From: Chryseobacterium oranimense
GTDB taxonomy: Bacteria; Bacteroidota; Bacteroidia; Flavobacteriales; Weeksellaceae
Assembly: GCF_900129755.1 (NCBI RefSeq)
Contig: NZ_FQWT01000002.1
Location: forward strand, 1 to 64,000
Length of the DNA: 64,000 nucleotides
Direction of reading: 5' to 3'
Below the pieces are notes generated by a model that worked only from the letters and a program-made list of their open reading frames with translations, was not told where the DNA came from and did no database searches. Shown one piece after another: positions 28,965-37,427 of the stretch. The stretch's first letter is position 1, and every line of letters starts with the position of its first letter. The position numbers and the translations under genes were made by a program.

Positions 28965-28996
28965 AAAATCGTAAAAAATTTCTTTTTTACGATTTT
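28965..28996 (-). terminator. Terminator between the HIT gene and clpX
   Basis: A perfect 14-bp stem (AAAATCGTAAAAAA / TTTTTTACGATTTT) around TTTC, 8 bases past the HIT-gene stop. It separates the greA-HIT unit from clpX. Confidence 0.75.
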
Positions 28997-29003
28997 ATGC
29001 TTT

Positions 29004-29393
29004 TTAAGAATTAATAATTGAGTTTTGGATCTCTTTATATTCTTCGTCTGTTAATTTCAGTCTCTCATTTCTGAAGTTCATGTCTTCCATTTTATTTAAG
29101 GGAATAAGATGGATATGGGCATGAGGAACTTCAAGTCCTACTACAGCTACTCCCACTCTTACACAGGGAACTGCATTTTTTACTTTTTTGGCAACCTTCT
29201 GGGCAAATCCCCAAAGGTTTTTGTATTCTTCACTTTCCAGATCAAAGATCAGGTCAACTTCTTTTTTGGGAACTACCAGTGTATGCCCTTTTACCAAAGG
29301 CATTGCATCAAGAAATGCTACGAAATTATCGTCTTCAGCAATTTTGTATGAAGGAATTTCACCATTGATGATCTTTGTGAATATACTGCTCAT
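29004..29393 (-). CDS. HIT-family nucleotide hydrolase
   Basis: A 129-aa cytoplasmic protein of the histidine-triad superfamily: FTKIINGEIPSYKIAEDDNFVAFLD at the N-terminus, a PLVKGHTLVVPKK strand and the triad HAHIHLIPL near residue 95. HIT hydrolases of this size (Hint group) cleave aminoacyl- or nucleoside phosphoramidates. It follows greA by 40 bases on the same strand; the greA-HIT pairing is frequent in Bacteroidetes. Confidence 0.93.
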   Translation of the reverse strand: MSSIFTKIINGEIPSYKIAEDDNFVAFLDAMPLVKGHTLVVPKKEVDLIFDLESEEYKNLWGFAQKVAKKVKNAVPCVRVGVAVVGLEVPHAHIHLIPLNKMEDMNFRNERLKLTDEEYKEIQNSIINS

Positions 29394-29433
29394 TTTAGAA
29401 TTTAGATTTTAAAGTTGAATTTAATTCAGCGGT

Positions 29434-29904
29434 CTAAAGAGTAATGTCCAATACTTCGAAAGACAGTTTGTTTCCGTTGGGTAACGTAATATCTGCGGTT
29501 TCGCCTATCACTTTACCAAGTAATCCTTTAGCGATAGGTGTATTCACAGAAATTTTTCCTGTTTTAAGGTCGCTTTCATTATCCGGCACTAAAGTAAACA
29601 CCTGCTCCTGGTTGGTTGCATTGTTTTTAAGTTTAACCGTAGTAAGGATTGAAACCTTTGAAGTATCTAGTTGACTTTCATCTATGATCTTGGAATTTGC
29701 AATAGCATCCTTAAGCTTGGAAATTCTCATTTCAAGCATACCCTGAGCCTCTTTAGCAGCATCGTATTCAGCATTTTCAGATAAATCTCCTTTATCTCTC
29801 GCTTCTGCAATCTGCTGGGTAATTTTTGGTCTTTCCACAGTTTCTAACTGTTCCAGCTCAGCTTTCATTTTCTCTTGTCCCACCTTTGTTACATAGCTTG
29901 CCAT
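29434..29904 (-). CDS. greA: Transcription elongation factor GreA
   Basis: Rescues backtracked RNA polymerase by stimulating transcript cleavage. The protein has about 156 aa. The N-terminal coiled coil carries the catalytic acidic tip (LETVERPKITQQIAEARDKGDLSENAEYDAAKE, key D-x-x-E-N), and the C-terminal FKBP-like domain includes TPIAKGLLGKVIGETADI. ATG 29904 gives the conserved MASYVTKVGQEKM start; a frame three codons longer exists. The promoter is the -7 element at 29990-29997. Confidence 0.96.
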   Translation of the reverse strand: MASYVTKVGQEKMKAELEQLETVERPKITQQIAEARDKGDLSENAEYDAAKEAQGMLEMRISKLKDAIANSKIIDESQLDTSKVSILTTVKLKNNATNQEQVFTLVPDNESDLKTGKISVNTPIAKGLLGKVIGETADITLPNGNKLSFEVLDITL

Positions 29905-29989
29905 AATTTTCAAAATTTAGTTTTGGTATAAAAAAATAATCCGACATTTGCCGGACAATGTTTTACGTGTTATAATCGTTTAACTTTTA

Positions 29990-29997
29990 CAAATATA
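29990..29997 (-). promoter_or_regulatory. -7 element of greA
   Basis: TATATTTG on the minus strand matches TAnnTTTG. The leader to greA would be about 80 bases and includes a small TCCG/CGGA hairpin. No good -33 element is seen. Confidence 0.4.
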
Positions 29998-30014
29998 TAA
30001 AAATTTAAATTGAA

Positions 30015-30470
30015 ATGAAAAAAACTTTTTCAATCCTGTCTATTTTAACACTGCTGATTTTCAGTAATTTAACCATAAACTCATGCGGAAGCAGGGAAGA
30101 CACCGTGAACTGCTTCCCCAGCAACCCTATCAATGTATCTTTAAATCTGAACCTGCCCGCCTATAATAATCTCAACTATGACGGAGGCTGGATTTATGTG
30201 AACGAGCAACAGTCCGGGACAAGAGGATTAATCGTAGTCCGCGTGGGAGATTCCTTTAAAGCTTATGACCGTAATGCTCCTCATATATGCCCTGATACCA
30301 ATACAACTCTTGAGGTAAAAGACAATATCAGCATCCTTTGTCCTAAGGACAATACCCGCTGGATTTTGAGAACAGGCCAGCCGGAATCCGGTGCTGCCAC
30401 TTCCCTGCCTCCCAAAACATATCCTTACAACTATGATGTTGCTACCAAAACATTAAATATTTATTATTAA
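30015..30470 (+). CDS. Lipoprotein with degenerate Rieske-like domain
   Basis: A 151-aa lipoprotein: signal with lipobox NSCGS (Cys at residue 24). The rest resembles a Rieske fold in size and order, with the two cluster loops at DRNAPHICPDTN and ILCPKDNTRWILRTG, then a proline-rich SLPPKTYPYNYDVATKTLNIYY strand. A functional Rieske site needs C-x-H and C-x-x-H. Here the first loop reads A-P-H and the second C-P-K-D, so one cysteine and the second histidine are missing and a 2Fe-2S cluster is unlikely. This is inference from motif shape. It ends one base before dtd and probably shares its message. Confidence 0.7.
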   Translation: MKKTFSILSILTLLIFSNLTINSCGSREDTVNCFPSNPINVSLNLNLPAYNNLNYDGGWIYVNEQQSGTRGLIVVRVGDSFKAYDRNAPHICPDTNTTLEVKDNISILCPKDNTRWILRTGQPESGAATSLPPKTYPYNYDVATKTLNIYY

Positions 30471-30471
30471 C

Positions 30472-30921
30472 ATGAAGATTGTGATCCAAAGAGTTTCCGA
30501 GGCTCATGTAAAAGTAGATGGAAAAATTGTCGGGGAAATCGGAAAAGGCCTGATGCTTCTGACCGGAATTGATGAAAACGATGAGAAACAGGATGCAGAC
30601 TGGCTTGTTCAGAAGATTCTGAATTTAAGGATCTTCGGTGATGAAGATGACAAGCTTAATCTTTCCGTAAAAGATATTTCCGGTGAAATTTTGTGCATCA
30701 GTCAGTTTACCTTAATTGCAGACTATAAAAAGGGAAACCGCCCCTCTTTTATCAAAGCGGCCAAACCAGATAAAGCGGTTCCTCTTTTTGATTATTTCAA
30801 GGAGGAACTGGCTAAATCAGGATTAAAAACCGAAAGTGGAATTTTTGGTGCAGACATGAAAGTTTCGCTCGTCAACGACGGGCCTGTTACTATCGTTATG
30901 GATTCAATCACGAAAAGCTAA
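30472..30921 (+). CDS. dtd: D-aminoacyl-tRNA deacylase
   Basis: Hydrolyses D-amino acids mischarged on tRNA. The 149-aa length is the norm. Motifs present: the N-terminal MKIVIQRVSEAHVKV, the active-site SQFTLIADYKKGNRPSF (S-Q-x-T) and the cross-subunit G-P motif in VSLVNDGPVTIVMDS. The gene starts immediately after the Rieske-like lipoprotein gene. Confidence 0.96.
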   Translation: MKIVIQRVSEAHVKVDGKIVGEIGKGLMLLTGIDENDEKQDADWLVQKILNLRIFGDEDDKLNLSVKDISGEILCISQFTLIADYKKGNRPSFIKAAKPDKAVPLFDYFKEELAKSGLKTESGIFGADMKVSLVNDGPVTIVMDSITKS

Positions 30922-30995
30922 TACTGTCCTCATTAAAAAATTCAATTATTTTTCTAAATTCACAAAAAAGTGATTAATATTTCTCATTTAATTTA

Positions 30996-31003
30996 TATAT
31001 TTG
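30996..31003 (+). promoter_or_regulatory. -7 element of the S8 peptidase gene
   Basis: TATATTTG matches TAnnTTTG, 25 bases before the ATG at 31029. The -33 element is not clear. Confidence 0.45.
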
Positions 31004-31028
31004 GTTTACAACCATTTAATAAGATATT

Positions 31029-32681
31029 ATGAGAACGAAAATTAGACTTTTCACATTATGTATTTTCATTTTCGTGTTTTCATTCGGGCAGAAAACCGAT
31101 CAATTAAGTCCTAACATTTATGTGTGCTTCTCAAAAGATGTCAGTTCTGACAAAGAGGCGTTCAGTAAAAACCCTGCATTAGCAGAATTTGTCAAAACAA
31201 GTGACATTTTATTCGTTAATGATCTTGGCTTCAGTGAGAGGAAACTTGAGGAAATGATGGCAAGCAGCAGAGCAAACGGTAATTCGGGCGAATCCGTTCA
31301 AAAGCTGAAACGCATCTTCAGAGTCAGTCTTCCTTTCCTGAATCACGAGGAAGCTGAAAGAACAGCTCGCACTCTTGAGAAGTTTCCGGAGGTAGAATAT
31401 GTTTCCGTAATGAGCAGCACTCCCATTGAACCTCCATTCGTTAAAGCTTTTGTGACTACCCCGGATCTTGAAAGCCTTCAGACTTACCTCAACGACAATC
31501 CCGGGATCAACGCAAAATATGCATGGTCCAGAGGAATTACAGGGCAAAATATCCGGATTCGTGATGTTGAATACGGCTTTTACAAAACTCACGAAATGCT
31601 CTCCAATCAGAACTCGATACAACTGGAACCGGGATATTCACCTAATTCGGGGCTATCAGGTAACAATTACAGGGATCACGGGACTGCAGTGGTTAGTATT
31701 TTAGGTTCCGTGAAAGATAATATCGGGCTTTCCGGCGCCGCTTACAGCGCATCAGAAATCAAAGGATATATGGAATGGACTACTGTGGGCTACAACAGGG
31801 CTGCCGCAGTAAGCAGATCGATCAATGCATCGCAGGCCGGTGATATTATTTTATACGAAATGCAGACAGGCGGAAAAGACGGCCAGTACTGCCCAGCTGA
31901 ATACGACAGTGTGATCTGGGATCTGACAAAAGCAGCTACCGATTCCGGAATCATTATTATTGCAGCAGCAGGAAACGGAAATCAGAATCTGGATGATCCT
32001 TTTTATGCTTCTTACATGGCAAGAGGAAACAGCGGGGCTATTATCGTAGGGGCAGGTTCTTCCAACACTACTCACTCTAAACTGAGCTTCAGTACCTACG
32101 GAAACCGCGTGGATGTACAGGGTTGGGGAAGTAATGTTCTGGCTGCCGGATACGGCTCGTATCAAAAATACGACAACGATAATAACAGAACATATAATTA
32201 TTTCAGCGGAACAAGCTCTGCTACTCCTGTTGTAGCATCGGCAGCTACTTTGATCCAGTCTTTTTACCGGCAAACTACAGGTCAGTATTTGACTCCTGCT
32301 GCTATGAAGAACCTTTTAATATCAACAGGAATCCCTCAGGGAGGTACCGTTGCCAATCAAAAAATAGGACCTTTTCCTAATGTGAAAAATGCCATATTAC
32401 AGCTGGAAAGTAGTTCTTTACTCAAATCCAATAAGGCTGAGGTTCCTCTTCCTTTAGAAGTTAAGATTTATCCGAATCCTGTAACCAGCCATATCACCAT
32501 TCACAGCAGTGAAAGTAAAAAACTGGATTTTGAAATTATCAATATGCAGGGAAGAACTGTCAGAAAGGGATCTGCCTTACCTGATGAAAAGATCGGAACT
32601 GCAGATCTTCTTCCAGGCCAGTATATCATCAATATTACAGAAGGACAAAGAAGAGTGGTTGAAAAATTCACTAAATTATAA
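31029..32681 (+). CDS. Secreted S8 (subtilisin-like) serine peptidase, T9SS client
   Basis: A 550-aa secreted protease: signal peptide (MRTKIRLFTLCIFIFVFSFGQ), a propeptide-like region to about 155, and an S8 domain with D179 (RIRDVEYGF), H217 (YRDHGTAVVSIL), oxyanion N316 (AAAGNG) and S396 (SGTSSATPVVA). The T9SS type A sorting domain covers about 475-550, opening KIYPNPVTSHITI and ending VVEKFTKL. The DVEYGF variant of the Asp motif recurs in Bacteroidetes subtilases. It should leave the cell through SprA and be attached or released after sorting-domain cleavage. A stand-alone gene between its own promoter and terminator. Confidence 0.93.
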   Translation: MRTKIRLFTLCIFIFVFSFGQKTDQLSPNIYVCFSKDVSSDKEAFSKNPALAEFVKTSDILFVNDLGFSERKLEEMMASSRANGNSGESVQKLKRIFRVSLPFLNHEEAERTARTLEKFPEVEYVSVMSSTPIEPPFVKAFVTTPDLESLQTYLNDNPGINAKYAWSRGITGQNIRIRDVEYGFYKTHEMLSNQNSIQLEPGYSPNSGLSGNNYRDHGTAVVSILGSVKDNIGLSGAAYSASEIKGYMEWTTVGYNRAAAVSRSINASQAGDIILYEMQTGGKDGQYCPAEYDSVIWDLTKAATDSGIIIIAAAGNGNQNLDDPFYASYMARGNSGAIIVGAGSSNTTHSKLSFSTYGNRVDVQGWGSNVLAAGYGSYQKYDNDNNRTYNYFSGTSSATPVVASAATLIQSFYRQTTGQYLTPAAMKNLLISTGIPQGGTVANQKIGPFPNVKNAILQLESSSLLKSNKAEVPLPLEVKIYPNPVTSHITIHSSESKKLDFEIINMQGRTVRKGSALPDEKIGTADLLPGQYIINITEGQRRVVEKFTKL

Positions 32682-32706
32682 GAACTAAAATACTTATAAA
32701 ATAACT

Positions 32707-32729
32707 AGGTGGTCCAATTAAGACCACCT
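32707..32729 (+). terminator. Terminator after the S8 peptidase gene
   Basis: AGGTGGTC pairs with GACCACCT around CAATTAA, 25 bases after the stop. Confidence 0.65.
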
Positions 32730-32848
32730 TATTTACTACCTATCATGATCATATTTTTGTCAATAAGAAGGATGCTGAGAAGACTATTGAAGTATTGATA
32801 AAATTATCCGAATAGGCTTTTTACAATGATTTAATACTTAAAAAAAGA

Positions 32849-32870
32849 GGCTGCCCTTTTCAGGACAGCC
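32849..32870 (-). terminator. Terminator of the lipoprotein operon
   Basis: On the minus strand GGACAGCC-like and GGCTGCCC arms (one mismatch) are followed by a TCTTTTTTT run, 20 bases beyond the stop of the gene at 32890-33402. It ends the minus-strand membrane and lipoprotein cluster. Confidence 0.7.
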
Positions 32871-32889
32871 CTTTATTTTATTTTTCGAA

Positions 32890-33402
32890 TTAGTTTGCCG
32901 GAACGCTGTTAAAATTAAGCGCTATTTTAAGCGTCATATCTGAGCTTGTCTGATTTTTCAGCTCATACACTGTTCTTACCGTTAAACCTGTACTTTTTAC
33001 CACCTCATCCAGATATCCTGTATCATTAATATCCAGATTTAAGCTGGAAGAGTCCGTTGTTATATTGGAACGGGATGCAACAAGTCTTTCACTGGTTCCG
33101 TTAGATGAAACATAAACCTTTACGGATTGAACCGCACTTAAGTTTCCTCCTGAAGGGGACACTACGGAAATTTTAGCATCAGAAATTCTTACATCCTTGA
33201 TTTTCGCGTTATTGTTACCTCCAAACCATGTCTGTACATTGGTAGCAGTAGATGTGGAAGAAACTTCTTTACCTGCCGGCACTCCCGTAGAAACCAAAAC
33301 GTTGGTTGTATAAGGGAACGTATTCTGAACAAGCGACTGTACGGTTCCGCAGCTTACTGCTAAAACTGAAACGGCTGCTGACATTAAAAATATATTTTTC
33401 AT
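32890..33402 (-). CDS. Lipoprotein of unknown function
   Basis: A 170-aa protein with lipoprotein signal MKNIFLMSAAVSVLAVSCG (lipid-modified Cys at about residue 18). The mature part is Ser/Thr/Val-rich and beta-predicted (KVYVSSNGTSERLVASRSNITTD is typical) and resembles no family I know. The open frame starts 21 codons upstream, but the ATG at 33402 begins the signal peptide. It is the last gene of a minus-strand run. Probable location: periplasmic face or cell surface. Confidence 0.75.
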   Translation of the reverse strand: MKNIFLMSAAVSVLAVSCGTVQSLVQNTFPYTTNVLVSTGVPAGKEVSSTSTATNVQTWFGGNNNAKIKDVRISDAKISVVSPSGGNLSAVQSVKVYVSSNGTSERLVASRSNITTDSSSLNLDINDTGYLDEVVKSTGLTVRTVYELKNQTSSDMTLKIALNFNSVPAN

Positions 33403-33454
33403 AATGTTAAACTTTAGGATTGAGTTTGCAGAAATTATACCAAAATGATGAATC

Positions 33455-33994
33455 CTATTCCACACTTACATTAAAACCTCCTTTTGTATTACCGGAAGCC
33501 ATATTACTTTTTCCTATGATGAGCCATACTTCACCTTTTCCTTTGGTTTCGTAGGTAATCTCTCTTCCAAAAGGCCCGTCATAATCTCCGTTTGGCAGCC
33601 TGATCTGGTTGAACCTGATATTGAAATCTTTTTCATTAGTTGAAATCGTGGCTTTAATGTTGGGTCTGTCATAATGGGTTAGCTTTAAAACCAGCTCCTG
33701 TCCGTCTTTTGTAAATTCCTCGCCTAATGTAAAGGGAAGCTGTGAAGCATCTGCTGTTCTTATGATCTGCCCTTCTTTTTCGCTTCTCATCACGCCTTTA
33801 CGCAACACTTCTTTGGTAACGGGAGCATTGTTAATGATTGAATCTTGCTTTCTGAGAGCCGCAGAATCTGTTTTAATGGCAGAATCCGGCATTTCTTTAA
33901 CCACAGCGGAATCCTTGTTCACAGTTTCCGTTACAGCGGGTTCTTTTTTACATGAAATAATAATCAATGGGATTAACAATAAGGATTTTTTCAT
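33455..33994 (-). CDS. Lipoprotein of unknown function
   Basis: A 179-aa lipoprotein: MKKSLLLIPLIIISCKKEPA with the lipobox Cys at 15, then a Ser/Asp/Lys-rich linker (residues 17-60) and a globular beta domain (EFTKDGQELVLKLTHYDRPNIKATISTNEKDFNIRFNQIRLPNGDYDGPFGREI). I recognise no family. It starts 5 bases from the DUF4173 gene stop and so belongs to that operon. Confidence 0.75.
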   Translation of the reverse strand: MKKSLLLIPLIIISCKKEPAVTETVNKDSAVVKEMPDSAIKTDSAALRKQDSIINNAPVTKEVLRKGVMRSEKEGQIIRTADASQLPFTLGEEFTKDGQELVLKLTHYDRPNIKATISTNEKDFNIRFNQIRLPNGDYDGPFGREITYETKGKGEVWLIIGKSNMASGNTKGGFNVSVE

Positions 33995-33999
33995 AATAA

Positions 34000-35373
34000 T
34001 TATTCTTTTAATGTTTCGAAGTAAAGAATCTTTGAAAGGAAAGTTTTGGATTTTTCCGCTTTAATTTTTTCCAGCACTTTCTTTTTAAGCTTCAGATCGT
34101 TTTTGCCGTCTGCATACTTCAGCAGTCCTTTCTCACTGAAATTGATCTTTTCCAGGTGATAACTGACTGCAAAGTCTTTACGTTTCATATTCTGGGAGAT
34201 AATAATTCCGCCCCAGTTCACATAACTGCAAGCCAAAATTGTTCCATAAAAATACCAAATCATTGTATTGAACAGGAATGCATTTCTTTTTTTCCTCTGA
34301 ATTTTAATGAAAGTAAGAGCAAGTCCTATTAATGCCAGCAGAAGAAAAGCAAAGACTCCCAGCCTTTTGTAAGTATAGCCGTAACTGATGATGTATTCGT
34401 AGTTTTTCAAGGCAGCAGAACATACGAGAATGGCATTCAGAACGATCCAGATTTTAGCAAGAATTTTTAGAAACCCGGCCTTAGGATCAAAATTAAAACC
34501 AGCTTTAAAATAAAACATAATCACGAGTACCGCCATAATGATCGACAGGATTACGGCATTAACCCTTTCATGGGTTTCTTCCGAAAGCTGAACCGGCGTT
34601 TTTGAAACTTCATAAAACTGCTCGTAATTGTACGTAATGATAAAAAATATGAGCAAAATATTCAGACAAAAAAAGGAAATAACACCGCTGGTTCTTTCTG
34701 CATTCAGATCCAGAAAAGAATATGTGGCCTTCTGAATCTTATCCGCATCCTGAAAATCCTCATCCAGCAGATGGTTCTTTTTATAAATAAATCGTTCCAC
34801 GGCATAGTTCCAGTAATTGAATGCAATGAAAAACCCAAGAACGGAAAGAGCAAGTACCTGCCATATATTAATATCCAGCTCATAATCCCTGAAAACAGCA
34901 GCAAAATGATCGCTCCCCACGGAATAAATTCCAAAAAATATAGAGATAAATAATAATGGTATGATGATAAAAGCCAAAGTTTTCTGCCATATGACGGAAA
35001 TATTTCTTTTCGGCAGCCATGCGTCAAAGCTGAAGAACCGGAAAACTGAAGTAACACTATTGATGATAAAAACCGGGATCAGGAAAAGTATTTTCAGCTT
35101 TCTGTTTCGTGAGCGGTAGCCTAACAGCAGAAGGGAACTTACAACCGCCAGCAGGGACGGAAAATCTCTGAACCATGCAAAAGCAAAACCTGACAGAATA
35201 CTGGTAACAAAAAGTATCAGAAAAGTTCTGGTCCTGTTTCTCTCAGGAGTTTTGAACAGGGTAAGCAATGCATAAATAATGGCAAGTATACCTAGATTCA
35301 GCCCGGGCTCCTGATCATAGAACAGGATGACAAACAAAGCGGCTGTAAGAAATATATAATGATGTGTTTTCAT
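34000..35373 (-). CDS. DUF4173-family polytopic membrane protein
   Basis: A 457-aa protein with about 10-11 membrane helices, a short cytoplasmic charged tail (LKYADGKNDLKLKKKVLEKIKAEKS) and the family-like central block VERFIYKKNHL...LNAERTSGVISFFCLNILLIFFIITYNYEQFY. This fits DUF4173 (related to DUF4153) proteins, which have no established activity. In Bacteroidetes and Firmicutes such genes often neighbour small wHTH regulators, as here (regulator at 37784-38074). Confidence 0.8.
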   Translation of the reverse strand: MKTHHYIFLTAALFVILFYDQEPGLNLGILAIIYALLTLFKTPERNRTRTFLILFVTSILSGFAFAWFRDFPSLLAVVSSLLLLGYRSRNRKLKILFLIPVFIINSVTSVFRFFSFDAWLPKRNISVIWQKTLAFIIIPLLFISIFFGIYSVGSDHFAAVFRDYELDINIWQVLALSVLGFFIAFNYWNYAVERFIYKKNHLLDEDFQDADKIQKATYSFLDLNAERTSGVISFFCLNILLIFFIITYNYEQFYEVSKTPVQLSEETHERVNAVILSIIMAVLVIMFYFKAGFNFDPKAGFLKILAKIWIVLNAILVCSAALKNYEYIISYGYTYKRLGVFAFLLLALIGLALTFIKIQRKKRNAFLFNTMIWYFYGTILACSYVNWGGIIISQNMKRKDFAVSYHLEKINFSEKGLLKYADGKNDLKLKKKVLEKIKAEKSKTFLSKILYFETLKE

Positions 35374-35457
35374 GATTTAAAATTGAAGAGTTTGTAACCA
35401 TTAAAAAAGGAGAAGAATATTAAGATGGAATCTTCCCATGTCATTTAATTAAAAATA

Positions 35458-35754
35458 CTATGGATTTGAATTCAAGATAATAAAGATATAAAGGACAGTG
35501 ACGGGAATATTGATCAACAGAAGAAGGACTGAGTTCCCGGATGATTTCTTCTCTGAGGTATTGTTCAGAAATTCCAGAAGTTCATACAGCAGGACCAGCA
35601 TATTGATCACTGCTGCAATGATTACAAAATAGAACCCTGTTATCAGAAGAAAGTCTGCCCTGGCTATCAAATAAGAAACCAGCAAAAAGCTCCCCGATAA
35701 AAATGAGATCCAAAAGGTCGTTCTTCCGGTTTTGCTAAATTTTATTGTCTTCAT
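35458..35754 (-). CDS. Small membrane protein, paralogue of the one at 36256-36555
   Basis: A 98-aa protein with three membrane helices and no known family. Its last third (SVLLLLINIPVTVLYIFIIL) closely matches the last third of the protein at 36256 (GLLLINIPLAYLYVLIGI), and both have an N-terminal F-x-x-x-x-G-x-x-x-x-x-Y-L-I-x-R pattern, so they look like duplicated copies flanking the Coq4-like gene. The protein starts 9 bases after the Coq4-like stop. Confidence 0.7.
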   Translation of the reverse strand: MKTIKFSKTGRTTFWISFLSGSFLLVSYLIARADFLLITGFYFVIIAAVINMLVLLYELLEFLNNTSEKKSSGNSVLLLLINIPVTVLYIFIILNSNP

Positions 35755-35763
35755 GGCAGTTGT

Positions 35764-36249
35764 TTAATATAGAACTGTTGTTTCTTTCTGCTGGATATAG
35801 TCTTTCAGGTGGTCGAAATTCTGCCATAACAGGCTTTCAAAATCCCAGTGATAAAAAGGTCTCATGCTCTGCCCTTTCCTGTATGCTTTTACGTACAGCT
35901 TCAGGTATTCCGGAAGGATGATCGTCCCCAATACAACGGCTGCAAGGAGGTGTGCATTGAGTTTACCATTTCCCAGAAGAAGGTACTGCATGGCGATTTC
36001 GTCTTCGAATTGGGTACCGCAACCTGTGATCAGGTGATGCACATCATGGTTTTCCATTTTGGGAATCATTGAAAACCCATGCTTTTTATAAAACTCGCCC
36101 AGCTTTCTCCCTAAGGAATCTTCTTTGAATTTCAGCAGCTGCTCTTCATTGAACTGCCACTGTCTTTTTTTCTTTTTAAAATATTTCCTGTAAGCTTTCT
36201 GGGTTTTATCATAAACAAACAGCAGAAATTGAACTCGTATTTTTTTCAT
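35764..36249 (-). CDS. Coq4-like family protein
   Basis: A 161-aa protein with the Coq4 metal motif HDVHHLITG (H-D-x-x-H) preceded by MPKMENHD and followed by an acidic residue (QFEDEIAMQYLLLGNG), then membrane-associated helices. Eukaryotic and proteobacterial Coq4 binds lipids and is needed for ubiquinone synthesis. Flavobacteria make menaquinone, and no quinone gene is nearby, so another lipid-linked role is likely here. The basic N-terminus (KTQKAYRKYFKKKKRQW) would suit membrane binding. It lies between two paralogous small membrane proteins. Confidence 0.8.
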   Translation of the reverse strand: MKKIRVQFLLFVYDKTQKAYRKYFKKKKRQWQFNEEQLLKFKEDSLGRKLGEFYKKHGFSMIPKMENHDVHHLITGCGTQFEDEIAMQYLLLGNGKLNAHLLAAVVLGTIILPEYLKLYVKAYRKGQSMRPFYHWDFESLLWQNFDHLKDYIQQKETTVLY

Positions 36250-36255
36250 AATGTA

Positions 36256-36555
36256 TTATTTAAATATTAAATTAATTCCTATTAAAACATAAAGGTATGC
36301 TAAGGGAATATTGATGAGAAGAAGACCAATAGCTTTGAGACAAGCTTTAAGTTTAGATCGACTGGCAATTCCATAAATCAATAATCCAATTACAAAGAGT
36401 AGGTTTACAATGGTTCCCCAAGTTAAGAGCATATAACCACAGGCTACAAAACCATCATTTCTGGTTATTAAATAGCCGAAAAGACAAATATTTCCGAGCA
36501 TAAAGCATAATCCGAAAATATATTTCCCGATGTTTATTATTTGATGATCTTTCAT
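36256..36555 (-). CDS. Small membrane protein, paralogue of the one at 35458-35754
   Basis: A 99-aa protein with three helices (YIFGLCFMLGNICLFGYLI, YMLLTWGTIVNLLFVIGLLI, GLLLINIPLAYLYVLIGINL). No family recognised. It is 6 bases upstream of the Coq4-like gene and 12 bases after the metallophosphoesterase on the same strand, so it sits inside a tight operon. See the paralogue for the shared C-terminal motif. Confidence 0.7.
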   Translation of the reverse strand: MKDHQIINIGKYIFGLCFMLGNICLFGYLITRNDGFVACGYMLLTWGTIVNLLFVIGLLIYGIASRSKLKACLKAIGLLLINIPLAYLYVLIGINLIFK

Positions 36556-36567
36556 CTATATTGTATT

Positions 36568-37407
36568 TTAAGCTCGAGTTAAAGTAAAGACTGTAATTTC
36601 CGGACGCACCATAAACCTGATCTGGAAAGAATGACCAATAGCCCTGTTGATGTACAGCATTCTTCCATCCTGAAGGTCTATTTCTCCGGATACATATCTT
36701 CGGTTTTCCACAGGCAGAAGAGGGGTGATAATTCCTGGGATTCTGCATTGTCCGCCGTGGGTATGACCACTCAGAATCCATCCTTTATACCCGTTCCAGA
36801 TATCCCTGTCGCACGCATCCGGATTATGGCAGAGTACGATATGGGCTTTGGAAGGATCATAGCTTTCCATCACTTTTTCCGGATAGAAATTGGGTGACCA
36901 CAAGTCTTCAAAACCTATAAAATTGAGTCCGTGGCTTTCTTCACTGCTGTTTTTTAGCATCCTGATTCCGAAGCTTTCCAGAGTATCGCAGATTTTTTCG
37001 GAGCATTCTGTATCATCCCAGTTTTTTCCGTAATCGTGATTGCCGAGAATTGCAAAAGTTGACAGTTTGCCATGCACTGCATGATTCATTACTTTCTCTA
37101 GATTCTCCTGATCTTCTGAGGTTCCGTGGTTAACAAAATCCCCCGTATACACTACAAAATCAGGATTGAATTGTTTTGCTTTCTGAAAGGATTCAATCAG
37201 GAAATTCCAGTCGAAACGATTTCCGACATGCAGGTCTGATATCTGCATCAGTATTTTTCCCTCCAATGCTTCTGGCAAATTTTTAATGGGAAGTTTTCTC
37301 CGGACGAATTCTACCCAAAAAGGTTCTATCTGCCAGGAATACAAACCCGGAAAAGCTTCTAAAAGGGAAAGCTGCATGAGCCTTTTAATAAATTTTTTCC
37401 TTGTCAT
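36568..37407 (-). CDS. Metallophosphoesterase, YkuE-like
   Basis: A 279-aa calcineurin-type phosphoesterase. All five metal-binding blocks are visible: ISDLHVG (D-x-H), VVYTGDFV (G-D), ILGNHDYG (G-N-H-D), VLCHNPDA (H) and ILSGHTHGGQCRIP (G-H-x-H). The N-terminus is basic and hydrophobic (RKKFIKRLMQLSLLEAFPGL), possibly a membrane anchor. Relatives act on membrane or cell-wall phosphoesters; the substrate is undefined. It follows a three-helix membrane protein by 20 bases in the operon. Confidence 0.9.
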   Translation of the reverse strand: MTRKKFIKRLMQLSLLEAFPGLYSWQIEPFWVEFVRRKLPIKNLPEALEGKILMQISDLHVGNRFDWNFLIESFQKAKQFNPDFVVYTGDFVNHGTSEDQENLEKVMNHAVHGKLSTFAILGNHDYGKNWDDTECSEKICDTLESFGIRMLKNSSEESHGLNFIGFEDLWSPNFYPEKVMESYDPSKAHIVLCHNPDACDRDIWNGYKGWILSGHTHGGQCRIPGIITPLLPVENRRYVSGEIDLQDGRMLYINRAIGHSFQIRFMVRPEITVFTLTRA

Positions 37408-37427
37408 AAGTGAAAATAAATCAGCTT

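Noticed and set aside
36455-36781. A 108-codon frame overlapping the metallophosphoesterase and the membrane protein before Coq4
   Set aside because: It crosses two well-supported genes in another frame and resembles no protein.
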